DNA of 64,000 nt from Azolla caroliniana (GCA_043228905.1 JBHGNT010000018.1:2604001-2668000); one strand, 5' to 3'. Shown: positions 1 through 10,341, numbered from the stretch's first letter. Numbers and translations are program-made. Notes: a model not told the origin generated them from the sequence alone.

Positions 1-501
1 CTCCCGGGTACACACAGCCGTTCGGAACGCTCCGAACTTCGACGCCAAACCTCTGAGACAGATCTAGACCATCTCGCTCTCCTCGATGTTCACCTCTATG
101 GAGGCGAGGGAGTCGCAGATATCCTTGATCTTCGAGGTATAGTCCGCCACCGACAAGTCGCGTTGTCGTAGGTTGCTCAACTCCTGTCGGAGCTGAAGTT
201 TCTTGGCTGTGGTGCTCGCGGCGAAAATCTTCTTCAGATTTTCCCACGCACCCTTCGGCGTCTTTGCATCCCGAACATAGTTCAATAGCTGTTCGCTCAC
301 ACACGATGCGAAGCAGTACAATACCCTGCTCGCCGATTGTTCCCACAACGGGAAGTCTCTGTGTGTCGATTCGGGTGCGGCGTCATTAGCTCCTTCGACA
401 TAACTCCAGTAGCCGTGCCCGAGCAGGTACTAGTGCATCTTGTAGGACCGAGATGCGTAGTTGGTTCTGTCAAGCTTCTCTGTTGGAAGCGAGCTCGCCA
501 T
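1..501 (-). pseudogene. Ty1/copia gag, 5' part (element D), cut by the window edge
   Basis: Read on the minus strand from the ATG at 501-499, this is the N-terminal gag of a Ty1/copia retrotransposon. It contains the recognisable stretches LDRTNYASRSYKMH, THRDFPLWEQSASRVLYC and, further on, RQRDLSVADYTSKIKDICDS, which are typical of the plant copia gag (UBN2-type) family. Gag would form the particle that packages element RNA. Two in-frame stops, at 432-430 and 66-64, each sit where a glutamine CAG codon is expected, so both look like C-to-T changes. Reading continues in frame to the window edge (...GLASKFGAFRTAVCTRE). The primer-binding site and LTR lie directly upstream, giving the order LTR-PBS-gag. 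The element cannot make full-length gag as it stands. Confidence 0.88.
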
Positions 502-573
502 GCCTCTATCCATCGTTCTTCTTGTTCTTCTTCGTCAAGCTGTGTCGGCTGCAGAGAGGTTCTCAACCCTCGC

Positions 574-585
574 GCTCTGATACCA
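574..585 (-). other. Primer-binding site of element D (initiator tRNA-Met type)
   Basis: The minus strand reads TGGTATCAGAGC immediately inside the LTR. This is the classical plant retrotransposon primer-binding site, complementary to the 3' end of initiator tRNA-Met. It fixes the element's orientation and the inner LTR edge. Confidence 0.93.
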
Positions 586-977
586 TGTAGAAAATAACGT
601 GCGGAAGCAAGTATGAAGACTGAACAGAAGGGAGGAAACTCAGGTTCAATGGAGAGCTTGGGCTTACACGGTATACGCAAGAGAGACAGAGAGAGAAAGC
701 AGAAACACTATATTCAATAATAATACTCATTCTGTGTGTATACATAAGACGTGCTCAGTGAGCACTTTTATACAAGTCCTAAAAGGACTGACTGAAGTAC
801 TTACAGTACTTCAATGCTCATCAAGAGCCCCTACACTAACTCCCAAATATATTCCTCACGGAATATCTTTCCTAACGATCTCCCGGTTTATGTACTCGGC
901 CTAACCGATCGGTCCCAACCGATCCGGTCCTCGGCTTCTTCAGCCGATCCAGCCGATGTTGAGCTTGTCCCTCAACA
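586..977 (-). repeat. 5' LTR of copia element D
   Basis: On the minus strand the LTR runs from TGTTGAGGGACAAGCTC to TTTTCTACA, so it has TG...CA ends and abuts the primer-binding site. A TATA-like box (GTATAAAAG on the minus strand, about 766-774) sits at a plausible promoter position. The outer edge at 977/978 falls inside the Ty3 element C reading frame, directly after the RNase H segment KPFIIEA, so D inserted into C. The partner LTR is outside the window, so LTR divergence cannot be measured. Confidence 0.82.
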
Positions 978-2803
978 GCTTCGATAATGAATGGTTTTTC
1001 CGGATCGACATGAGCTAGAATTGGAGCCGATGTAAATGCCTTTTTAAGACTCTCGAAAGCCATGTCCGTTTCATCAGACCAGATGAACGGTTATCCCTTC
1101 CTGGTAAGTTGTGTGAGAGGTAGAACGATCTTTGAGTAATCTTGTATGAACTTCCGGTAAAAATTTGCAAAGCCTAGGAAGCATTTCACATCCCGCACCG
1201 AACGCGGAGTCTGCCATTCTACCACCGTTTTGACCTTAGTTGGGTCCATGGAGATGCCTTTTGACGAAATGATGTAGCCGAGAAATTCCACTTGGTTGCA
1301 CCCGAAACTACATTTTTCCAGCTTTGCATACAGACCATGTTCTCGAAGTCGTTTTAGTACTAATAGTACATGAGAATCATGTTCTTCTTGGGTCTTTGAA
1401 TAAACCAGTAGATCATCCAAATAGATGATCAAACAATCATCCAATAGATTTCGGAATATATCATTAGCCATGTGCTGGAAGACTGTCGGCGCATTAGTGA
1501 GGCCGAACGGCATGACCGTATACTCGAAGTGCCCATATCTGGTGCGAAACGTGGTCTTCCATTCGTCTCCTAGTCGGATCCGTACGAGGTTATATGCTCC
1601 CCGTAAGTCGATCTTCGTGAAGAACTTGGCACCATTGATCCGTTCTAAAAGACTTGAGATAAGGGGAAGAGCATACCTTTTCTTGATTGTAATGTTATTC
1701 AAGCCACGATAATCTACAACGAGACGAAGCGATCCATCCTTTTTCTTGACGAAGAAAATGGGCGCGCCGGTTGGAGATTTCGAATGCCGAATGAAACCAT
1801 TTTCCAAATTCTCCTCTATATAGGCCCGAAGGACTTCCAGCTCGGTTGGTGACAAATTGTAGATCGGTCCCCATGGCGGCTCTTTTCCCGGTTGTAAATC
1901 GATGGGGCAATCGTACGGTCGATGATGAGGAAGTGTGTTGGCTTGTACTTTATCGAACACATCGGCTTAATGACGATACTTCTCGGGAAGTTGAACGGTG
2001 GATTCTTCTTTAGTGGTGCTGGAGGGGTTTACTGATATTGCAAAGAGGAACATTTCCTCCTTGTGCCCTTCTTTACGCAACTGACGTAGCAAAATGGTTG
2101 CCATCTTCTGAGTTGACCCTTGGGTTTGTCGACACCAGATTTCTCTTGTTCTCCAATCTATGTTTGGGTTATGTAACTCGAACCACGGTAATCCTAAAAC
2201 TATGGGATGTTCTGGGATACTAACAATATTAAATGATACTACACATGCTAAGTTATCTAGGACAATATTAATGGGCTTTGACTCTTCTATGATATTTTCG
2301 GAAGCAATGGGACGTCCATCAATGACTACTACAGAGGCTGGACACTAGAGTTTTCTTAGGGATATCTTATGAGCTTGAGCAAATTTCTTATCCATAAAGC
2401 AAGAGTTAGCTCCGGAATCTAGGAGTGTTAGGACATGTACTGGAGGGGTACTTTTAGTACTAACTATTACTTGGGCTACGAACACATCACTAACTTTCTT
2501 AGAGGGAATGGAACCACTAATGGGTTGCACAGATCTAGGGTTGTCCAACCAAACGGCTCCTATTTTGGCTGGACTTAGTCGTTTAACTCTTCTTCTAACT
2601 GACTAATGACATCAAATTTGTTTGCTAGATCTAGGCTATTAGTACTATTAGGACCATCAGATATCCCTACTGAAATAGGCTCAGGTTTACTACAATTAAA
2701 ACTAACAACTATTTGGTTTACCTGTCTTCTTGGCTTATGGGGGCAATTTATTGCAATATGTCCTGGTCCACCGTAGTAAAGACATAGTCAATTTGTACGG
2801 CGT
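978..2803 (-). pseudogene. Ty3/gypsy element C: gag zinc knuckle, protease, RT and start of RNase H (degraded)
   Basis: Read right to left, this holds a gag zinc knuckle near 2725-2790 (LCLYYGGPGHIAINCPHK, second Cys replaced by Tyr), an aspartic protease with LLDSGANSCFMDKKFAQAHK (2345-2548) and the later HPIVLGLPWFELHNPNIDW, then a nearly continuous reverse transcriptase (1091-1960) with [35 protein letters not shown] and the active site [13 protein letters not shown], and the start of RNase H (FESLKKAFTSAPILAHVDP). A stop at 1091-1093 and several frame breaks show decay. The RT wording resembles fungal and Tcn1-like chromovirus elements more than common angiosperm gypsy RTs; that placement is from memory and needs a tree. 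Copia D interrupts it at 977/978 and element B at 2803/2804; its gag resumes at 16767. Confidence 0.85.
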
Positions 2804-3361
2804 TGTCGCGTTATTACGCGTGTACGTGTAGAAAGGGGGGACCTCGGGGGTCTTGGACCGAGGAGCGAGAGAGAGATCCAGAGAGAGAGAAAGATTCACC
2901 GACACGTAGAAGCGAGGAAGAGAGAAACAGAACGTAACACTTAATTATAATGATAGAGATTACAAACTCCGACAGTTACAACCGACAAAGCGGCGATGGG
3001 CCCGACACGGGGACCCTACTCACGCACACCGACGACGGTCACCGACTCCAAGAAACAAAAGAGAAAGGGGAGCGACTCTGCTGGAAGCACACGGGCTGTC
3101 CACGAAGCAGAGGCAGCGACCTCCCGACACCCGTTGAGAGCGACGATTCCTCCTCCAAGAGAGAGAGCTCCTCTTCCAATCTGCAGCAACCTCCTTCTTC
3201 CTCCTCCCACGCGATATCCTTCTCTCTTGTCAAGTCCCTTTTTATTCCCTGTCCTCCCCTCCGTCTGACAGAGATACGCACAATCCCCTGATAAATGCGT
3301 GCCGCCTTGTATCTCACCCACCGATATGTTTATGAATCGGGTACAAAATATCAAGTTACGC
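2804..3361 (-). repeat. 3' LTR of element B, outer part
   Basis: It starts TGTCGCGTTATTACG and matches 16133-16690 closely, including the motif CACGGGGGTCTTGG or its variant. It breaks off at CAAGTTACGC, exactly where element A begins, while the intact copy continues CAAGTTACGCGTCCATCC. A minus-strand AATAAAAAGGG stretch near 3233-3250 may be the LTR TATA element. The antisense and sense ORFs here are by-products of GC-rich sequence. Confidence 0.9.
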
Positions 3362-3998
3362 TGTCGTGAAGAAAACTGTCCACAAGCGGAATCGGTGCAC
3401 CGGAGCGTAGGAACCGACTCTTCATGCACGTGCGCCTTAAGTTGTACATAGGAGATCCTAGGTAGATTCGGTAGGTAGGAAGAAAGGGGGGGAAATGGCT
3501 CCTTCCTTGCCTATAAAGGGGGGGAGACGAAAAAGGGGGAGGGATCGCGGAGAGTCGAGGACGAAGTGCTGTCGATTTGCGTGCGAAGGCTTCTCTCCCT
3601 CTCTCTGGTTCGCAACTCCATAGCTCCCTTCTATGCAGGTTTCGGGAGGCTCGCGCTGCTCTGAGGAATGCCCGAGTGCTTCCGGCAGCACCTCCAACCT
3701 GCTCCTGTCTTTCTGTGCGTTTACAAACAGGCATCGGCATCTGTTCGCCGGCCTGTTCGGTTGAAACCGACTTCGTGTTTTGTTGTCTTCGTGTTCTTGT
3801 CGTTTGTCTTTGTTAATACATACATACATTCGTGTCTTCCTGTGTCGCTATCCCACTTGCGTCTTTGCGTCGAAGGGTTGTGTCCCTGTGGATCTACTCT
3901 CGCACGTAGTGGGTCTCTTTTCTTTTCTCTCTTGCTCTTCGGTACAGGACCCCCGAGGTCCCGCCTCATTCCACGCACCCGCGAGGAATACCTCGACA
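3362..3998 (+). repeat. 5' LTR of element A
   Basis: The sequence begins TGTCGTGAAGAAAACTGTCC and ends ACCTCGACA. It is the same length as the 3' LTR and aligns without gaps. Visible differences include G/A near 3571, A/G near 3727 and a TT/CC pair near 3880. No gene product is assigned to the ORF that crosses from this LTR into gag; gag starts at the later ATG. Confidence 0.94.
3512..3517 (+). promoter_or_regulatory. TATA box in the 5' LTR of element A
   Basis: TATAAA lies 150 bp into the LTR within GCCTATAAAGGGG. The same box is at 9855-9860 in the 3' LTR. A TATA box in this position is the expected RNA polymerase II promoter for the genomic transcript. Confidence 0.65.
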
Positions 3999-4002
3999 TC
4001 TT

Positions 4003-4020
4003 TGGTGAACCCGACGTGAA
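4003..4020 (+). other. Primer-binding site of element A, tRNA-Trp type
   Basis: TGGTGAACCCGACGTGAA begins four bases after the LTR. From memory, the 3' end of plant nuclear tRNA-Trp reads TTCACGTCGGGTTCA plus CCA, an exact 18-base complement. The same sequence and spacing occur in element B. This differs from the initiator-Met site of copia D. Confidence 0.75.
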
Positions 4021-4042
4021 AGAGGCGGCAAAAGAGCAGAAG

Positions 4043-5647
4043 ATGAAAGGGTCGGATCTTGCAGAGGCCATGGCTTCGGCCGTGGATCGGATACTGAGCG
4101 CACGCGAGGGCTCCGGCGCCCTCGACAGAGCCATTGAGGTGGTCGTCGGTACGATCGGCCGGTTCAGCGGAAAGGATGCCACGAAGTATTTGGCATCCTA
4201 CGGGGCAGAAATGTTGATGCGGGACATTCCGGAAGAGAGGCGTCTTGCCGGGTTTCCTCGAGTGGCGATGCCGAGCATCCATGCGGAGGTGCTCGAGGTG
4301 CGGGCGGAGAGCCGTACATGGGAGGAGTTCGAAGGCCGACTCCTGGAGAAATACGGGCTGGACGACGCGCTCCGGCTTTCGAAACGAGACTTCATGGAAT
4401 GGGTGGAGTCCCCCGGCAAGGGAAGAAACGCGTCGGCACTCCTCTGGGAGTTCGAAGAACGCTTTGCACGCCTTTCGGCGCTTGACCGAACCATTCTAGA
4501 TACGAGCCGAGTCCTACTGTTCGTCAAGTCGGTGGACGAGCGGGACCGGGATCAAGTCGGCTCCTTGCTGGAAACCGAAGACGGGCTGACGACCGACTGG
4601 GCAGCGGTCAAGAGAGTCTGTGGCCGTTTCGACAAACGGCGAGAATGGGCTGATAACGGGGCGGCCGGTGCGGTGTCTGTCACAGCAAGGAGGCTTGAAC
4701 CGGCACCGCAAGGGCGAAGGGAAGAAACCCGGGAATGGCTCGAAACCGGGCCGGCTTCGACCGGCGTGGTCAGTGGCTCATCCGGAGGAGCAGCGCTGGA
4801 GAAGTTGACGCGGGCGATAAAGGATCTCCAGATCGCCCAGACTCGAAGGGAAGGCGGCGAACCGGCTCGTGACCGACGGCCGGCAGCAGGGAATAGGTGC
4901 ATGTGGTGCGACGAGGTCGGCCACATCCGGAAGGACTGCGGTGATTTCGCAGAAGCGTTGAGGAACCAGGTGGTGTACCTGTGGGAAGGCCGAGTGCACG
5001 CCAGCGACACCAGAAGGGCCCTAAACCGAAACGACGGACGAGGAGGTATGAAGAGACTGATGGAAGAGGCAGTGGCCCGGCACGTGGAAGCCATCCACTA
5101 CTCGGCGTCGGCCGGCATTCGGGTCGGGGGCAGCGAGGCCCGAAAGGAGGGCAAAGACGGATTCTGGTCAGCAATGCTGGAAGGTCTTGCCGGCGCACGA
5201 CTAAGGAAAGACGAAACGGACCGTGCTGAGAGACGGGTCCGGGAAATAACCGGGTGGAGCGATCCGGTCGAGGAGAAGACGGGCTTCGTAGAAGCCGCCT
5301 GCCGGAACTACGAGGCTCTGGTAGAAGACAAGCGAGTGGGGAAAGCCGGAGCGGCCGGGCCCTCACAACGGTACGAGACCCGATTCGGGCAACGACGGAA
5401 CGATGCCGGTGGGTCCGGCTCGCAAGATAACCCCAGGAAGGGCGGATACCGACTGGGGACGGAAATAGAAAGGACTACGGACCTACGAAAGGTCCTGGAA
5501 GAACGGATCCTCGACAACAAAGTGGAGTTGTCATTACGGGAGGTGCTAGGGATCGCCAAGAAGGAGTTCCATGACTCCATTGTGGACCTGGTGAAACGGA
5601 AGAGGCTGTTGACGGAGACGGAACCGGAAAGACCGGTGGAGGTGTAG
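4043..5647 (+). CDS. Element A gag, 534 aa
   Basis: Gag coats and packages element RNA in cytoplasmic particles. The start is taken at ATG 4043, 23 bases after the primer-binding site, because element B's gag begins at the equivalent ATG (16087, MRGSELVEAIAVVVDR against MKGSDLAEAMASAVDR). The N-terminal two thirds is a capsid-like helical region (TWEEFEGRLLEKYG, FMEWVESPGKG, SRVLLFVKSVD). One CCHC zinc knuckle, CMWCDEVGHIRKDC, lies near residue 286. The frame is intact to TAG 5645-5647, where element B has CGG and reads straight on into the protease. The stop therefore probably separates what was a gag-protease fusion. Confidence 0.88.
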   Translation: MKGSDLAEAMASAVDRILSAREGSGALDRAIEVVVGTIGRFSGKDATKYLASYGAEMLMRDIPEERRLAGFPRVAMPSIHAEVLEVRAESRTWEEFEGRLLEKYGLDDALRLSKRDFMEWVESPGKGRNASALLWEFEERFARLSALDRTILDTSRVLLFVKSVDERDRDQVGSLLETEDGLTTDWAAVKRVCGRFDKRREWADNGAAGAVSVTARRLEPAPQGRREETREWLETGPASTGVVSGSSGGAALEKLTRAIKDLQIAQTRREGGEPARDRRPAAGNRCMWCDEVGHIRKDCGDFAEALRNQVVYLWEGRVHASDTRRALNRNDGRGGMKRLMEEAVARHVEAIHYSASAGIRVGGSEARKEGKDGFWSAMLEGLAGARLRKDETDRAERRVREITGWSDPVEEKTGFVEAACRNYEALVEDKRVGKAGAAGPSQRYETRFGQRRNDAGGSGSQDNPRKGGYRLGTEIERTTDLRKVLEERILDNKVELSLREVLGIAKKEFHDSIVDLVKRKRLLTETEPERPVEV

Positions 5648-6168
5648 ACGACGCACATCGACGACATGGCGATGGAAGACGAGTGGGCGGAGAGCCACTA
5701 TTCGAGGCCACACTGGCCCGAGCAACTACGGAGACCCCGGTAAAGATCGGAGATGTTCAGGAACCGGTGGTGGCGTTGGTGGAACACGGTTCGGAAATAA
5801 ACCTAATGTCCATGGACTTCTATAAGAAGGGAAAGTGGCCGATCAACACCAAGCACGGGTGGAAGATACGGGCGGCGACGCGCGCCACCGATGAACTGCA
5901 CGGGGCCTGCCCGAATGTGCGAGTAAAGATCGGCGACGTCGAGATTGACCAGCACTTCTTTGTACAGGAGACGTCCTCGCATCCGGTCATATTAGGGGAA
6001 CCATACATCACGGCGGCGAGAATGGAGACCAAGGTGCTAGACAACGGTTCGGCCTACGCGAGGGTCAAAAGCCAGGACGGGCGCCATTCGGTCCAATTTC
6101 TGACGGTGCGACCGAACCACGAGCGAAACCGCGAATCCCTCGGTGGCAAGAACCGGGAGGATTTTTAG
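5648..6168 (+). pseudogene. Element A aspartic protease, separated from gag by a stop and a one-base deletion
   Basis: The segment encodes a retropepsin-like domain: VALVEHGSEINLMS near the expected catalytic turn, then SHPVILGEPYITAARM and RPNHERNRE. In element B the turn reads VDHGSEINLMS, so both copies have His where DTG/DSG proteases have Thr or Ser, and A additionally has Glu for the catalytic Asp. A base is missing near 5716 compared with B (CACTGGCCC against CATTGGGCC), which shifts the frame between gag and protease. It ends at TAG 6166-6168. The pol ORF follows in the -1 frame. As written the protease would be unlinked from gag and probably inactive. Confidence 0.8.
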
Positions 6169-6239
6169 AGAGGGCTGCCAAGGCGTGGGGCCGAGACAGT
6201 CAGGACACTCGGGAAAGACCCCACGACTGTACGATAGGT

Positions 6240-9200
6240 AGGAGATTTTGCTTCTCCGACAACGGAGGGTGTATGATAGTCGGCATCGTTGGCCGAGAAA
6301 GGACAAGGGCGGAAGTGCGACTTCGAGCGTGCGGAGTTCTCGGCCCGGACGAGGAAATCAGCGGGGCCGTGGAGGCGGTCTCCTTCGACAACACCTTGGG
6401 GATGCTGAGGAAGGTTGTCGGAGAAGACCTTAACGAAGACCGGACAATACCGGTATGTTCCGAAGAGATGTACGAAGTCATCGCGAACTTCAGTCGGGGG
6501 CTTGGGTCGGATCGGACGGCCCGAGTTAGCACGACGTACAAGACTGTGGACCGGAAGGTAAGGCCAGTCGCGGCACCCTTGCCGAAGGGCAGCGAGTCCC
6601 GAATCAGAGGGGTGGCGTCGGACCCCAGTTTACAAGATCCGGCCTGCATAGGACACACCTTCACCGACGGGACGCTCCGGGAGCTCAAGATCGGTGGGGG
6701 CGGGTTCCTACTGCCAGCGGAGGAAGACCGGTTTCGGAGAATGCTCAGAAGGCATGGGAAAGACTTCGCATTCTCGCCGGAAGAGATCGGGTGCGTAGAC
6801 CCGACAATCGTGGAGCCGATGGTGATATTCACGGTACCGCATGTGCCGTGGAATCTCAAGCCGATTCCGGTACCAAGAGCTCACATCCCGGAGTTGATGG
6901 AGCTACTGAGGCAAAAAGTCGATATGGGTATTCTCGAACCGTCGAGCGCGCCATACTCGAACCGATGGTTTACCGTACCAAAGAAAAACGGAACATTGCG
7001 CTTCATTCAGGACCTGCAGCCGGTCAACAGAGTGACCATTCGGAACGCAGGAATCGGACCGACCATAGACGAGTTCGCGGAGGCCTTCGCCGGAAGGTCG
7101 ATTTACTCGGTCGGTGATCTGTACTCGGGGTACGACCAGTTCCAGCTAGCCGTGGAGAGCAGAGACATTACGACGATGCGAACTCCCCTCGGCCTAGTGC
7201 GAATGTGTACCCTGCCGCAAGGAGGGACCAACTCGGTGGCCCACACGGTGAATGCAATGAACAAGGTACTGAGGGATTGCATCCCGGACATCACCATGCC
7301 GTTTCTAGACGACATCCCTATCAAAGGGTGCCAGGTGGAAGAGAAGGACGAGACAGTCGGGCCGGACGGATGCCGGCGGTTCGTGGCAACACACATCGAC
7401 GACTGCGAGAAGGTGCTACAAAGGCTAGAGGATGCGAGGCTCACCTTCTCTGGGGAGAAATCGGCCTTCGGGCAATCAGAAATCCTGGTGGTCGGACACC
7501 TGTGTGGACCATATGGCCGGAAGCCGTCGCCGACAAAGGTAGAAGCCATCTCCGCGATGAAGACCGATTGTAGCTCGGTTACGGAAGTTCGGAGGTTCCT
7601 GGGGGCGTGCGCATTCTACCACATATGGATCCTGCATTACGCCCACGTTGCGGAGCCGCTATACGGGTTGCTGAAGAAAGGGCGAAAATTTGAGTGGCGA
7701 GACGAGCACACGGAGTCGGTCCGGAAGCTGAAGGAAGCTCTTGCGGCAGCACCGGCGCTCCGGAAGGCTGTCTACGGGAAGGGTACCCCGGTATACATAA
7801 CAGTGGATACAAGTCCGACCGGGATCGGATGGGTCATCAACCAAGAGGACAAGAACGGCATTCGGTTCCCGATCCGATTCGGTGCGAAGGTTCTCAGTGA
7901 AGGACAGCGAGGGTACGCCCAGGTTAAACGCGAACTCTGGGGTATCGTTTCGGCAGTAAAGGCCGACAAAGACTACCTGATCGGGACAGAAGTGGTTATC
8001 GAGACGGATTGCCTGCCGATTCTCGGCATGGTTTCCGGATGCGCGACACCGGACCTGACGATGCTCCGGTGGATAGCGTACATCAAGTCCCTGGACCCGG
8101 AAATACGGCACATTTCCGGAAAGGACAACGCCATGGCCGACATGCTTTCGAGGGCAAGGTTTGATGACGAGGGCGGCATGGTTTCGGAGGACGAAGAAGT
8201 TGGCGTGGACTTCTTCGAGGCAGCGTACGTAACGACCGAGGGGACGAGCACTCCGGCACTTAACGACTTCGACGAGATCAAGTACGACGGCAAGTGGCTC
8301 CAGATCGGTGGGTTTTTGAGGACGATGACGCTGGATGCGTCATGGACGAGGGACGAGGCAAACCGGATCCGGAAGAAAGCATACCGATTCTTTCTCCGGG
8401 ACGGATACTTATGGAAGCACCCGAAGAAGAGGAACGGCGTCCCGCTCCGGGTGGTGGCGATGAAGGAAGAACAGGAAGAGCTGCTGACGGCCTACCACGA
8501 CAGCCCTTGGGCTGGACACCGAGGAACGTGGGCCACGTTCGGGAAGATAAAGGGGAAGTACTGGTGGCCGGGACTGTACTGGGATGTGCATCGGTTCGTG
8601 ACAACTTGCGAGAGCTGTCAGATGCACTCCATAGTCCGACATTGGGACGAGCTTCACCCTACGTATCCTCCAACCATCCACTTCAAATGAATGGTAGATC
8701 TGGTGACAATGCCGATGGGAGTAGGACAGATGCGATATCGGGTCCTGGCTCGGGAAGATCTGACGAACCAGGTGGAAGGCCGAGCCGTTCAGAACAAAAC
8801 GACTGCGGTCGTATGTCGGTTCCTGATCGAGGACGTGATATGCCGGTACGGGTGCGTCGGGAAGATCGTGGCTGATCGCGGGGAGTTGGACGTCGAAGAG
8901 GCCGAGGAGCTATTCGACCGGCTAGGAGTCAAGCTTTCGCTTACCACTACGTACAATCCGGAGGCGAATGGAAAGGTGGAGCGCGGACACGGACCGATCG
9001 TCAAGGCTTTAGTTCGAGCATGTGGAGGTCAAGTCGGGAACTGGCCGCGGCTGCTGCCTTACGCGTTGTGGGCGGACCGAACTACGCACAGTTCGGTAAC
9101 CGGATTCATGCCGGCAGAACTCATGTTTGGGCAGAAGCCGGTCATGCCGATGGAACGTACGACCTCCTCGTGGGCAACCGTGGACTGGAGAGACGAGATG

Positions 9201-9631
9201 AGCCGGGAGGAACTGCTGGGGCGCGTATACGACAGCTCAAGCGAAGACCGGAGGACGTGGAGCAGGCTGCGGAAAAGCTTCGGGATGCAAGGATGAGGAA
9301 CAAAGCCCGGTTCGACAGAACGCACCGGCTCCGACCGAAGAAGATCAAGGAAGGCGACTGGGTGCTAGTCTACGACAGCAGCCTTGATAACCAGCACCGA
9401 GCGACACGGAAGTTCGCAAGAAGGTGGTTCGGGCCTTACGTGGTACAAAGCGCCAACGACAACGGGACGTACCATCTGGCGGAACTCGACGGTATGAGAA
9501 TGGCGATACCGGTAGCTGGGAAGCGGATCAAAGCGTTCAAGAAGCGTCACGACGACGAGCCGGATCCGGTTGACCTGGACCGCGACGACGAACAATCCGA
9601 GACCGAGGAAGAACCGACGGGCGGGGAATGA
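6240..9631 (+). pseudogene. Element A pol: RT, RNase H, integrase; one TGA and one frameshift
   Basis: The frame opens upstream of ATG 6273; element B uses ATG at the position where A has ATA (6234-6236). The RT shows HVPWNLKPIPVPRAHIP, FTVPKKNGTLRFIQDLQPVN and the active site MPFLDDIPIKG. RNase H shows TVDTSPTGIGWV, VKRELWGI, ETDCLPILG and GKDNAMADMLSR. The integrase zinc finger is HDSPWAGH...CESCQMH; the catalytic residues are D in MVDLVTM, D in VADRGELD and E in GKVERGHG. A GPY-type C terminus (RRWFGPYVV) follows, and no chromodomain is visible. TGA 8688-8690 replaces the TGG of element B. A one-base deletion near 9218-9221 shifts the last part to frame 2. Before the damage this was one polyprotein of about 1,100 residues. 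Confidence 0.9.
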
Positions 9632-9691
9632 AGGCTGGACCGGTTTTCTCCGTCCCAACACAATTTGGCGCATGCCGGTGGATGCACGGTT

Positions 9692-9704
9692 AGGTGGGGG
9701 CGGA
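9692..9704 (+). other. Polypurine tract of element A
   Basis: AGGTGGGGGCGGA lies directly before the 3' LTR. Element B has GGTGGGGGTGGA in the same place next to its 3' LTR (just right of 10417, minus strand). This tract primes plus-strand DNA synthesis. Confidence 0.75.
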
Positions 9705-10341
9705 TGTCGTGAAGAAAACTGTCCACAAGCGGAATCGGTGCACCGGAGCGTAGGAACCGACTCTTCATGCACGTGCGCCTTAAGTTGTACATAGGAGATC
9801 CTAGGTAGATTCGGTAGGTAGGAAGAAAGGGGGGGAAATGGCTCCTTCCTTGCCTATAAAGGGGGGGAGACGAAAAAGGGGGAGGGATCGCGGAGAGTCG
9901 AGGACGAAGTGCTATCGATTTGCGTGCGAAGGCTTCTCTCCCTCTCTCTGGTTCGCAACTCCATAGCTCCCTTCTATGCAGGTTTCGGGAGGCTCGCGCT
10001 GCTCTGAGGAATGCCCGAGTGCTTCCGGCAGCACCTCCAACCTGCTCCTGTCTTTCTGTGCGTTTACGAACAGGCATCGGCATCTGTTCGCCGGCCTGTT
10101 CGGTTGAAACCGACTTCGTGTTTTGTTGTCTTCGTGTTCTTGTCGTTTGTCTTTGTTAATACATACATACATTCGTGTCTTCCTGTGTCGCTGTCCCACT
10201 TGCGTCTTTGCGTCGAAGGGCCGTGTCCCTATGGATCTACTCTCGCACGTAGTGGGTCTCTTTTCTTTTCTCTCTTGCTCTTCGGTACAGGACCCCCGAG
10301 GTCCCGCCTCATTCCACGCACCCGCGAGGAATACCTCGACA
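9705..10341 (+). repeat. 3' LTR of element A
   Basis: 637 bp, colinear with the 5' LTR at 3362-3998, with TATAAA at 9855-9860. The ORF that appears here duplicates the 5' LTR reading frame and is not a gene. Confidence 0.95.

Larger units (their letters stand above)
3362..10341 (+). mobile_element. Ty3/gypsy element A, nearly complete, inserted in the LTR of element B
   Basis: The element is 6,980 bp with two 637-bp LTRs (3362-3998 and 9705-10341) ending TGTCG...CGACA. It is flanked by ACGC (3358-3361) and ATGC (10342-10345), a 4-bp target duplication with one CpG-to-TpG change. Structure: LTR, primer-binding site, gag-protease, pol (RT, RNase H, integrase), polypurine tract, LTR. By eye the LTRs differ at about six sites, all transitions, so insertion was fairly recent. 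Defects are few: one stop at the gag-protease junction, a one-base deletion in protease, one TGA in integrase, and a one-base deletion late in integrase. Its GC content is far above that of the surrounding gene space. Confidence 0.93.

Noticed and set aside
3668-4042. ORF extending upstream of gag into the LTR of element A
   Set aside because: It crosses the primer-binding site and LTR; element B's gag has no such extension and begins at the ATG equivalent to 4043.
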